NCBI GenBank assembly: GCA_019454105.1
Contig: CP075364.1
Coordinates: 685,362 to 749,361, forward strand
Direction of reading: 5' to 3'
Origin: Fimbriimonadaceae bacterium
GTDB taxonomy: Bacteria > Armatimonadota > Fimbriimonadia > Fimbriimonadales > Fimbriimonadaceae
DNA length: 64,000 nt
Shown piece by piece: positions 27,589 through 35,995 of the stretch. The notes under the pieces are model-generated. The model searched no databases. It had not been told where the DNA came from and worked only from the letters and a program-made list of their open reading frames with translations. The position numbers were made by a program, and so were the translations under genes. The stretch's first letter is position 1. The number at the start of each line of letters is the position of its first letter.

Positions 27589-28412
27589 TGGGATCTCCTT
27601 AGAAGTGTCGAGGGCCAGCACAAACTGACTGGGCACGACCAGATGGGTGAAAGCGGCCCAGCAGATTGCAGGACCGCACTGACCGTTCCCAGCACGGGGA
27701 AAGGCAGAGGTGGACACTGTCTGAGCAGGTTTTGAAGGCGCTGTTGTCCTGTGGTCACAATCAGGACTCCGAATGACTCCTGGCCGTAGACTTCGTGGTA
27801 CGCGCCGTCGTTGAGATACGAACCGTAGCTCGCGAGTTTCGAACAGATCGCGATCTGCGACGCGTTTCCGAGGTCAAGTTCTACGAACCAACTCTCGGTG
27901 ACCCCGCCGTTCTGCCAATAGACGAACGAGTCGGGTTTGACCACGCGGCGTTGGCCGCTTACCGAGTAGACATGGCGGCAAAGTGCCTCACTGTGCCAAG
28001 ACCACTGCTCGATCGCGGCACCACGCAGGGCCTTCTCAAAGGCCAAGCGCAGTTCAACTAGTTTCGCAGTGTGTTCCATGAAGGTCACCGCAGCAGAAGA
28101 GCTGGCAGCCCTTTGAAACTCCGTAAGGGTTATCCCGAGGCGTACGGTCAGGTGTTTAGCCGCTTGGCGACCGACTCGATAGAGTGCGGGACTGGCACCG
28201 CCCGCTGCCGGATGGCGAACCACTTGAATGAAACCGTGTTGCCGAAGGCGCAGGAGTCGGGAATTGCATCGCTGCACCGATCCAAAGTGACCGAGTAGCA
28301 TGATCTGAGCCCGCGTCAAGACCCCGTGCCCAAATAGGTCGAGCAACAGGTCCTCGTCGCGCTTTTGCAAGACACACCCTCCAACGCTAGGGCAGATACG
28401 GGCAGCGTTCAT
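27585..28412 (-). CDS. Replication-relaxation family protein
   Basis: Protein of 275 residues with an N-terminal winged helix (R-D-E-D-L-L-L-D-L-F-G-H-G-V-L-T-R-A-Q-I-M-L-L-G-H-F and R-L-L-R-L-R-Q-H-G-F-I) and the family's central P-D-S-F-V-Y-W and F-V-E-L-D-L-G segment. This family occurs in conjugative plasmids and integrative elements and is thought to act in DNA relaxation or mobilisation. It overlaps the TraD-like ATPase gene by 26 nt and the next gene by 4 nt. Confidence 0.8.
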   Translation of the reverse strand: MNAARICPSVGGCVLQKRDEDLLLDLFGHGVLTRAQIMLLGHFGSVQRCNSRLLRLRQHGFIQVVRHPAAGGASPALYRVGRQAAKHLTVRLGITLTEFQRAASSSAAVTFMEHTAKLVELRLAFEKALRGAAIEQWSWHSEALCRHVYSVSGQRRVVKPDSFVYWQNGGVTESWFVELDLGNASQIAICSKLASYGSYLNDGAYHEVYGQESFGVLIVTTGQQRLQNLLRQCPPLPFPVLGTVSAVLQSAGPLSPIWSCPVSLCWPSTLLRRSQ

Positions 28413-29751
28413 GACGCACCTCCATGGACAGGGTTTCAGTAACGCTTTGCGACGTCAGCAGCTGCCCTACTTGAAGGTGGGCAGCTCGTTCAGCAAGTTC
28501 TGCTTTGGTTATCGCCGGGTCCGGTGAATGGATCGTCGCAACCTGAACTGAAGCCTGACCGCGCCGAGACAGAAACGAGGTCCCGACCGGTTGGTTGGCG
28601 AGAATTCGACGGAGTCGTTCGCGAGGAAGCGTGGAACCGATATCGTTTGCCAGATCAGAGGCATCCGTCGACGAGCACTGAAAGAAGAAGTTGGTCTGAA
28701 CACTGGCCCGGATTGCCTGACGAAGTCCATTCTCAAGCTGACCGAGGTTCTGATGAGCGAGGAAGAGGGATAAGCCGAAGCGACGACCCTCCGCAATGAT
28801 CGTGTTGAAGGTCGGCGTCGCCATCGTTTCAAACTCATCAATGTAAAGAGTGAGCGGGACGCGCTGCTCTTCTTCGTCGTCAGCGCGGCTCATGACCGCG
28901 TCTTGCAGCGATGCAACAATGAGCCCGCCCACGGTTTGGGCAACCCCAGGGCTGCGATGAGCGGCCAAGGCAATCAGGACGACGTGGCCGGGTTGGTCAA
29001 TCCAGTCGTGCCAGTCGATCGACGCTCTTGACTGAAGCATGGCGCGAATTTGCGGAACGCTCCAGAAGTGCGACAACTTGTTCAGAACTGGCAATGCCCA
29101 AGTGCTCTGCCGCTCGGGGCTCAGTTGATCGAAGCGAGCGAAAAACCGCTTCACCTGCTCGTCGGAACACTTCCGGAGCAGGGCACTTCTGGCCGACGGA
29201 TCGGTAAGCAGCGATTCAACTTCCAAAAGTGAACCACCGGCTTGGGATAACGCCACGAGTGAGAACCGTAGCGTTTCGTCGATTTGTACTCCCCAACTAT
29301 GCGCACCCTGATGGATCACTTCGAGGAGGTGCAGGGCGCGGCGGTACGGATTTGCGGTTCCGATCAACGGATTGAACGGCACGAACCTATCTTCGGGGCG
29401 AAAATCGAGCAAGTGGATTCTGCCGGACTGAATCGTGCTGGGTTCCAAACGCCGGATCAGGCGGTCAATCAGATCGCCGCGCAGATCAACGACGACGGCG
29501 TTTCGCCCTCTGGCTATGTCGTCGCCAACCATGCGAACGAGTAGGTTGGACTTGCCACACCCGCTCGACCCCAATGCATAGATGTGCTTGCGCCGGTCTC
29601 TCCAACTCAACGCTATCTGGGCGCGTGAACTGCCGTGTCTACATTGGTGTCCGACGAGGAAGTCGGAGTCGCTTATCAAGCCGGTCGTTGGATCGACCTC
29701 TTTCGGCCTTGGCAACATGGCTCGCTCAATAACATGGGTCAAACTTTTCAT
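28387..29751 (-). CDS. TraD/HerA-like conjugative DNA-transfer ATPase
   Basis: Protein of 454 residues with Walker A G-S-S-G-C-G-K-S-N at 61-69, Walker B L-T-L-Y-I-D-E-F-E near 300, and the TraG/TraD-type region with F-N-T-I-I-A-E-G-R-R-F-G-L and H-Q-N-L-G-Q-L. It would couple relaxosome and transfer channel, or pump DNA. No membrane helices at the N-terminus, unlike full VirD4. A strong AGGAGG lies 7 nt before the ATG. It leads the operon that runs to the integrase. No mating-pair genes are visible, so transfer would need a helper. Confidence 0.85.
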   Translation of the reverse strand: MKSLTHVIERAMLPRPKEVDPTTGLISDSDFLVGHQCRHGSSRAQIALSWRDRRKHIYALGSSGCGKSNLLVRMVGDDIARGRNAVVVDLRGDLIDRLIRRLEPSTIQSGRIHLLDFRPEDRFVPFNPLIGTANPYRRALHLLEVIHQGAHSWGVQIDETLRFSLVALSQAGGSLLEVESLLTDPSARSALLRKCSDEQVKRFFARFDQLSPERQSTWALPVLNKLSHFWSVPQIRAMLQSRASIDWHDWIDQPGHVVLIALAAHRSPGVAQTVGGLIVASLQDAVMSRADDEEEQRVPLTLYIDEFETMATPTFNTIIAEGRRFGLSLFLAHQNLGQLENGLRQAIRASVQTNFFFQCSSTDASDLANDIGSTLPRERLRRILANQPVGTSFLSRRGQASVQVATIHSPDPAITKAELAERAAHLQVGQLLTSQSVTETLSMEVRHERCPYLP

Positions 29752-30060
29752 TGTCTCCTCCTGCTGCCTTAAAGGAGGCTCCGGACCGCTCAGTGGGAGT
29801 TCCTGCTGAACTCAAGCACAAATGCTGGGGCCGAGGGATAGGTGGGGTGCTGGGCAGAAATTTGAGTCGAGATTCGACCAATGTCGGATGATGTTCTAAG
29901 TTGAACTTAGGTTCAGCGAGGTAGGGCAGACCTGCTCGCCCAGTTGCTCGGCACACCGAACGCTGCTTGCTCTGCTTGACGCGCGTGTCTATGATCCGCA
30001 TGAGCTTGCCCGCCAAGAGGCGGAGGCGGTTGCTTCGGCCTCTTGGCACGGTGAAGCCAT
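29752..30060. promoter_or_regulatory. Divergent promoter region with perfect palindrome
   Basis: Region of about 300 bp between divergent operons. It carries the 15-bp palindrome CTAAGTT-G-AACTTAG at 29896-29910, a likely operator. An open frame on the minus strand (29726-30049, GTG) covers it but has no homologue or ribosome site that I can recognise, so I do not call a gene. Confidence 0.5.
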
Positions 30061-30327
30061 ATGTGTTCCTTTGAACTTGGTCGGCTACTCATTACGCCGA
30101 CTGCGCAACTTGAAGTTGATCCCTCTGACGTCGTTGAAGCCATTCATCGTCATGCAGCAGGTGATTGGGGTGATCTGGAACCAGATGATCGCGCGGAGAA
30201 CAACCTGTCGCTACGCGAGGGTTTAAGACTCCTGTCGAGTCATGAAGATCGGCGAGGCGTTCGGTTCTGGATCATCACCGAGGCAGATCGGTCGGCGACG
30301 ACCATTCTGCTTCCGGACGACTACTAA
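30061..30327 (+). CDS. Conserved small plasmid/island protein
   Basis: Protein of 88 residues resembling a widespread mobile-element protein: L-L-I-T-P-T-A at the start, H-A-A-G-D-W-G-D-L in the middle, and N-N-L-S-L-R-E-G-L-R-L-L-S plus I-I-T-E-A-D-R-S-A-T-T-I-L-L-P near the end. It is soluble, acidic and without known activity; in other elements it lies near the same replication and ArdC genes. No clear Shine-Dalgarno sequence. Confidence 0.75.
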   Translation: MCSFELGRLLITPTAQLEVDPSDVVEAIHRHAAGDWGDLEPDDRAENNLSLREGLRLLSSHEDRRGVRFWIITEADRSATTILLPDDY

Positions 30328-30431
30328 CTCGGGCAGGCGGAAGCCTGCCCTTCACTCGTCTGGAGCTCTCAGTTCTCAAACTGCTCGATTCCGCCGTTGC
30401 TTGCCCAAGTAAGATTAGAGACAATCTGATC

Positions 30432-30686
30432 ATGAGCGAGTCGAACTTTGACTTCATTGTTGCCTCGAACCCAAGTTTCTGCACAATCTGGGCGGACAAC
30501 GAGGTCGCGGCTTCATGGTTCCGCGAATGAACGGAAGGCGAGCTGAGGCCGTATGGCGATGGCTTCGCCGTCGAGTATCGGTACATTCACGATCTCTGCA
30601 ACGGCATCCTCGATGCCGGGTTCACGATCACGAAGGATGGCAAGACGATGGTCCGGAGCAGCGAAGGTGAGCTCGTCCTGGAATAG
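30432..30686 (+). pseudogene. Small conserved gene broken by an in-frame TGA
   Basis: ATG 30432 opens 32 codons (MSESNFDFIVASNPSFCTIW...), stops at TGA 30528-30530, and the same frame continues with 51 more coding-like codons (TEGELRPYGDGFAVEYRYI...) to TAG 30684. The joined product of 84 codons has the look of small island proteins. A nonsense mutation or a one-base sequencing error is likely; no selenocysteine insertion element is evident and the context gives no reason to expect one. Confidence 0.55.
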
Positions 30687-30846
30687 CGTTCGTTGACTAT
30701 CCAGCCTCAAGGGCTTTCTTCGGACTCTGTCACTTTGACAGGGTCCTGTTACTTGATGATTGATCGGTGCACCGAACAAGGTTTGCGGTATCGGGCGGTC
30801 GTTGCGACCGTGGCCCTACGGACGACTTGTCCGACCAGGAGCCACC

Positions 30847-31731
30847 ATGTCAACGCACCTTCAATCAAGAGGGTCGCCAAGCGCGACCTACCAACTCGTC
30901 ACTGACCGGATTCTCGAAGCTCTCAACCGTGGCGCCGTACCGTGGCGCAAGCCATGGAAGGGTAGAGAACAACTGCCGTGCAACGCTCTCACCAAGCGGC
31001 CGTATCACGGCATCAACCTGCTATTGCTGGGTTTGAGCCCGTTCGTTGATCATCGCTGGCTTACCCTGCGTCAGGCCAATGAAGCTGGCGGTCAGATCAA
31101 ACGCGGTGAGAAGTCAACGCTCGTCGTGTTCTGGAAGCAATTCGAGGTCGAGTCTGAGCAAGAAGGGAACGAGAGTCGAAAACGAACCATCCCACTTCTT
31201 CGCTACTTCCTGCTGTTCAACGTCGAGCAATGCGTCGGGCTCAACCTAACGCCGCTCGAAACGAGCGCCCAACCGACTGAGGTGCGGATAGCTGCTGCTG
31301 AGCAGATTGTACAGTCGATGCCTCTCCCACCACGGATCGTCGCAGGCGGTGCTGTTGCCAGCTACCAGCCCGGGCTTGACCTGGTGCGAATGCCGCCACT
31401 GGCGGACTTTGACTCACCCGAGAGCTACTACGCAACGCTCTTCCATGAGTTAACCCATGCGACTGGCCACGCCAGTCGCCTTGACCGACCGGGCGTTACG
31501 GGAACGATCGAGGTTGGCTCATGCGACTACAGCCGCGAGGAGTTGATTGCCGAGCTTGGCTCAGCCTTTCTTTGCGCGGAGTCTGGCATCGACAACTCGA
31601 CCATTGGCAACGCCGCGAGTTACATCGACGGCTGGTTGAGAGCCCTCTCACATGACCCCAAGGCAATCGTGGCTGCTGCTGGACAAGCCCAAAAGGCCGC
31701 CGACTTCGTCGTTGGCCGAGCACCAGGCTGA
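30847..31731 (+). CDS. ardC: ArdC-like antirestriction protein (ssDNA-binding plus zincin)
   Basis: Protein of 294 residues. The N-terminal ArdC domain (T-D-R-I-L-E-A-L-N-R-G-A-V-P-W-R-K-P-W, then L-T-K-R-P-Y-H-G-I-N) binds single-stranded DNA. The C-terminal zinc-peptidase domain has H200-E-L-T-H204-A-T-G-H and E-E-L-I-A-E-L-G-S-A-F. ArdC proteins protect incoming plasmid DNA from restriction. Its presence in an island that also encodes restriction is notable. ATG 30847 was chosen since the upstream frame has no family match. A terminator follows directly. Confidence 0.9.
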   Translation: MSTHLQSRGSPSATYQLVTDRILEALNRGAVPWRKPWKGREQLPCNALTKRPYHGINLLLLGLSPFVDHRWLTLRQANEAGGQIKRGEKSTLVVFWKQFEVESEQEGNESRKRTIPLLRYFLLFNVEQCVGLNLTPLETSAQPTEVRIAAAEQIVQSMPLPPRIVAGGAVASYQPGLDLVRMPPLADFDSPESYYATLFHELTHATGHASRLDRPGVTGTIEVGSCDYSREELIAELGSAFLCAESGIDNSTIGNAASYIDGWLRALSHDPKAIVAAAGQAQKAADFVVGRAPG

Positions 31732-31741
31732 CCTTCATTTT

Positions 31742-31776
31742 GACCCCGCCAAACGCGGGGTCTTCTGCTTTTTGAT
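31742..31776 (+). terminator. Rho-independent terminator of ardC
   Basis: GACCCCGC, loop CAAAC, GCGGGGTC followed by TTCTGCTTTTTG; a strong 8-bp stem. The T-tail is identical to that after tRNA-Lys. Confidence 0.85.
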
Positions 31777-31823
31777 CCCCGGTCGCTGTTGCTGAATGGC
31801 AGAATGGCGTAAGCTTCAGACAA

Positions 31824-32273
31824 ATGAGCAAGTCGGTGCCACTATCCTTTCCCCTTGATTCCGAGGGATTCCTATCGCAGGAATGCCCGTCTTGCGAGCG
31901 ACGATTCAAGGTGAAGTTCTCTCAGGAGCCCGATGGCAAAACTCTCTCCTTCTGCCCCTATTGCGGTTACGAGGGGCAAAGTTGCTGGTGGACACAGGAG
32001 CAGGTTGATTACATCCACGCATCCGCAACTAACTCGGTCGTGAACCCGCTCTTAGGAGACTTTCAACAGAGCCTTCGGCGGCTGAATAACCCTTCCGGAG
32101 GTTTCACGATGAAGACTTCCCCAATTCCCGGCAATCCACCGGCTGCGCCAATCGAGTCCGACATCCCAATGGCGACTCACACCTTCGCATGCTGCGATGA
32201 AACGATCAAGCACCTCGACTTTGGTGGAACTCTGCACTGCCTAATCTGCGGTCAAAATAGAAGCCCAGAGTAG
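31824..32273 (+). CDS. Zinc-ribbon protein of the island
   Basis: Protein of 149 residues with two CxxC pairs near the N-terminus (E-C-P-S-C-E-R-R-F and F-C-P-Y-C-G-Y-E-G) and another Cys pair at the C-terminus (L-I-C-G-Q-N). The middle is polar. Probably binds two zinc ions; no enzyme domain. 13 nt separate it from the following gene, so they are likely one transcript. Function unknown. Confidence 0.55.
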   Translation: MSKSVPLSFPLDSEGFLSQECPSCERRFKVKFSQEPDGKTLSFCPYCGYEGQSCWWTQEQVDYIHASATNSVVNPLLGDFQQSLRRLNNPSGGFTMKTSPIPGNPPAAPIESDIPMATHTFACCDETIKHLDFGGTLHCLICGQNRSPE

Positions 32274-32286
32274 AGGGATATATCTG

Positions 32287-32781
32287 ATGGCGAGAAAGCA
32301 GATAACCCGTGACCAGTTCCTCGCAGCACGCTCGTTCATTTTCACGGACATCTCCCGCGAACTCCAGTTGGCGCGGGCATCCCAATCCGCTGACGGTGAA
32401 ACAACTCTGAGAGACCTTGGAGTGGAACCTGGTGGAGGGAACTTTCTCGCTGCACTAGCCGCGTTATGCTACACGGAGTTTGCTGGCGGCATTGTCACGC
32501 GTGGCAACGGTAGTAGGGTGAATTTTGACGTGTTCCTTCGTCGAATGGGGCCTGGCTACGGAGCTCTATTGGATTCCGGTCTGAATGTCTATAAAGTTTT
32601 CCGATGCGGAATGGCTCATGAATACTTCGCAAAGGGATCGATGTCAGTGTCGATGTTTGGGAATCCGCCGACTGGTCTCGGACAGCAGGCCGATGGAAGG
32701 CTGTACTTCAGTCTCGAAAAGTATTTCAGTGACTTCGTCGTAGCCTACGACAAGCTCGGTGTCGAACTCGGGTTCTATTGA
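32287..32781 (+). CDS. Conserved hypothetical protein
   Basis: Protein of 164 residues of an uncharacterised type seen in varied bacteria: G-G-G-N-F-L-A-A-L-A-A-L-C-Y-T-E-F near residue 50 and L-N-V-Y-K-V-F-R-C-G-M-A-H-E-Y-F-A-K-G near residue 105. Mostly helical and soluble. The conserved R-C-G-x-A-H-E-Y patch could be a functional site, but no family function is known to me. Its end faces the serine recombinase gene across 19 nt. Confidence 0.6.
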   Translation: MARKQITRDQFLAARSFIFTDISRELQLARASQSADGETTLRDLGVEPGGGNFLAALAALCYTEFAGGIVTRGNGSRVNFDVFLRRMGPGYGALLDSGLNVYKVFRCGMAHEYFAKGSMSVSMFGNPPTGLGQQADGRLYFSLEKYFSDFVVAYDKLGVELGFY

Positions 32782-32800
32782 GACTGGTAACTATCGAGGC

Positions 32801-34378
32801 TCAGAGGTAACAATCCTCCGATTTATCGCCAAACCGAACATGTATATCGAGCAGAAGACTGAGTCCTACTTCTGTTAATGTGTCTTCATCCGTCGTGCCC
32901 GAAGTCTTCGGAGTATGTCGATGTGGGTCCACCACTCGACACTCGCGGTCACGCGAAAGCAACTGCAAACCAGTTAACGAGTGAGATTCGGGTGTTCGAA
33001 TCTCACCGCTCCGCTCGACCGTGACACCGTTCGGAAAAGCAAAGCGCTGGAGCATCTTCTTGGCAGCATTGCTTGCTCCATCCCAATATTGATCAAGGCA
33101 CGAGAAGAAGTGCTCCCCAAAGCGTAGAGCATCCTGGAAATCTGACTCCGGCGTCGAGAGCCGGTCAAGTCGCTCATGACAAGCAGCGATTTTTGCGTCA
33201 AGCTCTCGAATCTGCTCCAGTGCGAGGTCGTCGGGCAGTACACCCCGGGTGTTCTTGCGCCCGATCGCTCGCCTCATTTCCTGGTGACTCGTCAGGTCCT
33301 TGAGAGCCTTTGACCGTGCGGTGGCGCTTTCCTGTTTCAAACTGCCCGCATAGTGCGCCAGGCGGACCGAGAGTGTCTGCCATGCTCTGCCGCTGATCCG
33401 CAGTGATTGCATCAAGGCGATGAAGTCGGCGTGAAGGCGATCTCTGGGATGATTGACACATCGGCAGTGCATACACCGATAGTGGGCGTACCGCTTGTAC
33501 TTACCCTTCGACCACGAAGCAGTCAGCAAGTGCCCGCAAACGCACTTGAGCGTGCCACGCAAGGGAAACGCCGGGTTGTCCCGGTCGTGCACAGCAGGCG
33601 TGACCTTCCGAAACGCTCGTTGTGCGTTTGTGAACGTCGCCGAGGTCACCAGCGGCACGAATGGAGGTGCGGCATGGTTGATCTCTCCAAACGAGTGGAT
33701 TTCTCCCCGGTAGAGCGGGTTACGGACGATCTTGAAGAAATACGAGTCGCTAATGGGATAGCCGCTTTCGTTCAACCACGCTCGAACCTCGGAGGGCCGA
33801 TGGCCCCTTTCAAGTCGCTTGTAGATCTGCGCGACAATGCTTGCACGCTTCGGATCAGGCTCAATCGTGGCCTTTCCGTTGTGCCGAGTGTTGCGGTAAC
33901 CGAAGGGGGCCATAAAAACCCACCGGCCTTCTCGAACAGCCTGGATCATTCCGCCCTTGCATCGCTCCGCCCGAATCTCGTTGTCGAACTGAGCGACGGA
34001 AGCCAAAATCGTTTCGGTGAACCGACCTACCGGTGTGTCTTCGATCCTCTCACCCACCGACTCGATTCGAATGCCGAGTTGCAGTAGCCTGACCTTGAGG
34101 CCCGTGTAGTCATAAGTGTTACGAGCGAGGCGGTCGATCTTGGGAACGATCAGAACGGCGATTCGGCCCTTGTTGGCAGTGCAGTACTTGAGCATTTCTT
34201 GGAGAGCTGGCCGGTGGTCGGTTTTGGCGCTCTCACCCGGCTCGACGAATATGTGGTCAAGTTTGTAGCTGCGCTGATTCGCGTGACCTCGCACTGTCCG
34301 CTCTTGAGTGACCAGAGAGTTGCCGTCAATTACTTGCCGCTGGTCCGATACCCGAATGTAGGCTATAGCTGTTTCCAT
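32801..34378 (-). CDS. Large serine recombinase
   Basis: Protein of 525 residues. The resolvase domain has catalytic S11 in Y-I-R-V-S-D-Q, with P-K-I-D-R-L-A-R-N and the conserved Arg residues. A recombinase domain (residues about 170-270: P-F-G-Y-R, V-A-Q-I-Y-K-R) and a zinc-ribbon domain with paired Cys (L-K-C-V-C-G-H, Y-R-C-M-H-C-R-C) follow, then a coiled-coil helix. It could integrate or excise a nested element. With the tyrosine integrase at 26 kb this gives the island two recombination systems, so the region may be a composite. Confidence 0.92.
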   Translation of the reverse strand: METAIAYIRVSDQRQVIDGNSLVTQERTVRGHANQRSYKLDHIFVEPGESAKTDHRPALQEMLKYCTANKGRIAVLIVPKIDRLARNTYDYTGLKVRLLQLGIRIESVGERIEDTPVGRFTETILASVAQFDNEIRAERCKGGMIQAVREGRWVFMAPFGYRNTRHNGKATIEPDPKRASIVAQIYKRLERGHRPSEVRAWLNESGYPISDSYFFKIVRNPLYRGEIHSFGEINHAAPPFVPLVTSATFTNAQRAFRKVTPAVHDRDNPAFPLRGTLKCVCGHLLTASWSKGKYKRYAHYRCMHCRCVNHPRDRLHADFIALMQSLRISGRAWQTLSVRLAHYAGSLKQESATARSKALKDLTSHQEMRRAIGRKNTRGVLPDDLALEQIRELDAKIAACHERLDRLSTPESDFQDALRFGEHFFSCLDQYWDGASNAAKKMLQRFAFPNGVTVERSGEIRTPESHSLTGLQLLSRDRECRVVDPHRHTPKTSGTTDEDTLTEVGLSLLLDIHVRFGDKSEDCYL

Positions 34379-35005
34379 TGCCGATAGAACTCGATGATAA
34401 TCGCTGCCAGCTCATCGGCAGCCTGATCCAATTCCTGACAGGAATCCTCGTTCAACGCAAGATGCCGAGAGTTTTGCTTGGAGTCTGGAGAACCCGTCCG
34501 CTTCAAGCGGTCGCGCTTATGGCGAGGCATTTGTAGACCGGGAAGGCTTTCTTGCGTGTTGTTGTTTTCTTTTGTCTGGATTTGTTTTGTTGTTTTTGCT
34601 TTTGGAACTTCCGATTTGAGCGTAACCGATGCGACGCTGATAGCTGGGAAACGCGAGCCGCGTGTGAAGGCTAAAGAGAAGGTGCGACTTGGCTCTCCTG
34701 CGAGCGGAGCTTGAGGAGACGAGGCGTTCATGGGAGTCTCGGACGGTGATTAGGCCGCGCTTCACAAGGCGGTCAATGGCCCGACTGACGGCGGCGCTCT
34801 GGCGTCCGGTGCGCCGTTTGAGTTGGTAGTGCGAGAGCCAGTCCGACAGCTTCCGCTTGCCTGGTCCGAGGTGCCACCCAAACGTTTGCCGAACAATGAC
34901 GCACAAGACTCGCCACTCCGTGTCGGTCAGTCGCGGCATGACCCGGTCAAGGAGAAAGTTCGGCACCGGAGTGGTGCCGCCCCAGGGCGGGCTAGTCCTT
35001 GGCAT
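34363..35005 (-). pseudogene. Winged-helix replication-initiator-like gene, probably frameshifted
   Basis: The first frame (34517-35005, 162 residues) begins with a good helix-turn-helix: P-V-P-N-F-L-L-D-R-V-M-P-R-L-T-D-T-E-W-R-V-L and R-T-G-R-Q-S-A-A-V-S-R-A-I-D-R-L-V-K-R-G. A second frame (34363-34731, 122 residues) overlaps its last two thirds and carries a tail (S-E-V-P-K-A-K-T-T-K-Q-I-Q-T-K-E) that I would expect to continue this family. A +1 shift between about 34620 and 34660 would join them. No slippery site and no ribosome site for the second ATG are seen. A true two-gene overlap is the alternative. Confidence 0.5.
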
Positions 35006-35270
35006 AAACCGGTGGATCGTAGTTGTGCTCGATGGCGGCTATGAGGAGGGACGCCGGGCGACGAGCCGCTCGCTGAGGGAGCCAACGGAGTTGACGCTCG
35101 ATGAGTTCGGCAGGATAGTGGTCAACCAAGTTCTGAGCCTTCCGCAAGCCGATCCCAATATGGACAAGTTCGAGGACAAGTTCGTCTCGGTCGCTTAGCA
35201 CGGCGTCGTCGGGACTAAGTCGTTTCCCGCGCCGAGGAAGGAATTCGCTAACAGGGGCCAGTTCGCTCAT
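34992..35270 (-). CDS. Small conserved island protein
   Basis: Protein of 92 residues from ATG 35270. Recognisable features are L-V-H-I-G-I-G-L-R-K-A-Q-N-L-V-D-H-Y-P and R-Q-L-R-W-L-P-Q-R-A-A-R-R-P-A-S-L-L-I-A-A-I-E, a helical pattern seen in replication-linked proteins of similar elements. It overlaps its upstream gene by 4 nt and the downstream winged-helix gene by 14 nt, so the three are translated as a unit. Function unknown. Confidence 0.6.
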   Translation of the reverse strand: MSELAPVSEFLPRRGKRLSPDDAVLSDRDELVLELVHIGIGLRKAQNLVDHYPAELIERQLRWLPQRAARRPASLLIAAIEHNYDPPVYAKD

Positions 35271-35995
35271 GGCCACCCACCGAACAAGTCCCAAAGTAGG
35301 AGTCCAATGGTGCAGACCGCGATTCCGATTGATTGCCAGCCGATTGTCCATCGCGCCTCAGTGGAAGCATCTGGCAAGTCCACCGGGAACGAGGGCTGGC
35401 GGGTTATCGGAGCGGCAGGAACTCTACGACCCGGCCCAAGAGAAACGGCCCCAAGAGTGCGAAAGAACGCCTCGTCAATGGTCTGATCTAGCGGCCAATC
35501 CCTAACACCCAAATCCATCGCTAACATGGAACTGGCCAGGCGGTCAACGCCAACGAGGCGAATTGGCCGACCCTGAAACTCGGAGGCGGCGTCCCGTGCG
35601 GCCTGAGAGCAGAGCGAAGAGGAGACGATCATCCCTGCCGGAATGTTGTAGCGAAGCAGATAGCCACGGAGTTCGTCTACCGCACGGCGACTGACAGGCG
35701 ACTTCCAATGGCGAACCTGCACCGCAATAGCTACCGATGAATCTACACCGATCCGGACTAAGAAATCCGGACCGCTAAAGGCACGGCGACCGCGACGATG
35801 AAGGCGGCCAAGAAATAGCATATGTCGATACCCGCTGGCACCCAACCACAACCATACGCACCGCTGAAATTCAGCAAAGCCCAACTGCTCCATCTTCAAT
35901 CGGAGCGCCCTATATCCGCTGTTGCTGCTGCCGCGGCCGTAGCCGTCGCTTGGGGTAGCAGCCAACGTCACGCGGCGGTTCACGCGGCCTCCCAA
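35267..35995 (-). CDS. Mrr-like restriction-endonuclease-fold membrane protein
   Basis: Protein of 242 residues. The central part resembles an Mrr catalytic domain: G-P-D-F-L-V-R-I-G followed by V-A-I-A-V-Q-V-R-H-W, where Q-x-R replaces the usual Q-x-K, then R-A-V-D-E-L-R-G-Y-L-L-R and A-G-M-I-V-S-S. The C-terminus ends in one membrane helix (I-G-I-A-V-C-T-I-G-L-L-L-W). It may be a modified, membrane-tethered nuclease relative; activity is doubtful because of the Lys-to-Arg change. Overlaps the XRE gene by 16 nt. Confidence 0.6.
   Translation of the reverse strand: MGGRVNRRVTLAATPSDGYGRGSSNSGYRALRLKMEQLGFAEFQRCVWLWLGASGYRHMLFLGRLHRRGRRAFSGPDFLVRIGVDSSVAIAVQVRHWKSPVSRRAVDELRGYLLRYNIPAGMIVSSSLCSQAARDAASEFQGRPIRLVGVDRLASSMLAMDLGVRDWPLDQTIDEAFFRTLGAVSLGPGRRVPAAPITRQPSFPVDLPDASTEARWTIGWQSIGIAVCTIGLLLWDLFGGWP

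Noticed and set aside
29726-30049. Open frame of 107 codons upstream of the TraD-like gene
   Set aside because: GTG start without ribosome site, covers a perfect palindrome and the next gene's ribosome site; more likely a regulatory region.
30432-30686. Selenocysteine reading of the TGA at codon 33
   Set aside because: No stem-loop of the needed type is evident after the TGA, no Cys homologue is known to me, and no selenium genes are in view.
32966-33022. tRNA-Ser-like 3' end inside the serine recombinase gene
   Set aside because: The T-arm stem does not pair fully, and the encoded F-P-N-G-V...R-T-P segment fits the normal C-terminal domain of such recombinases.
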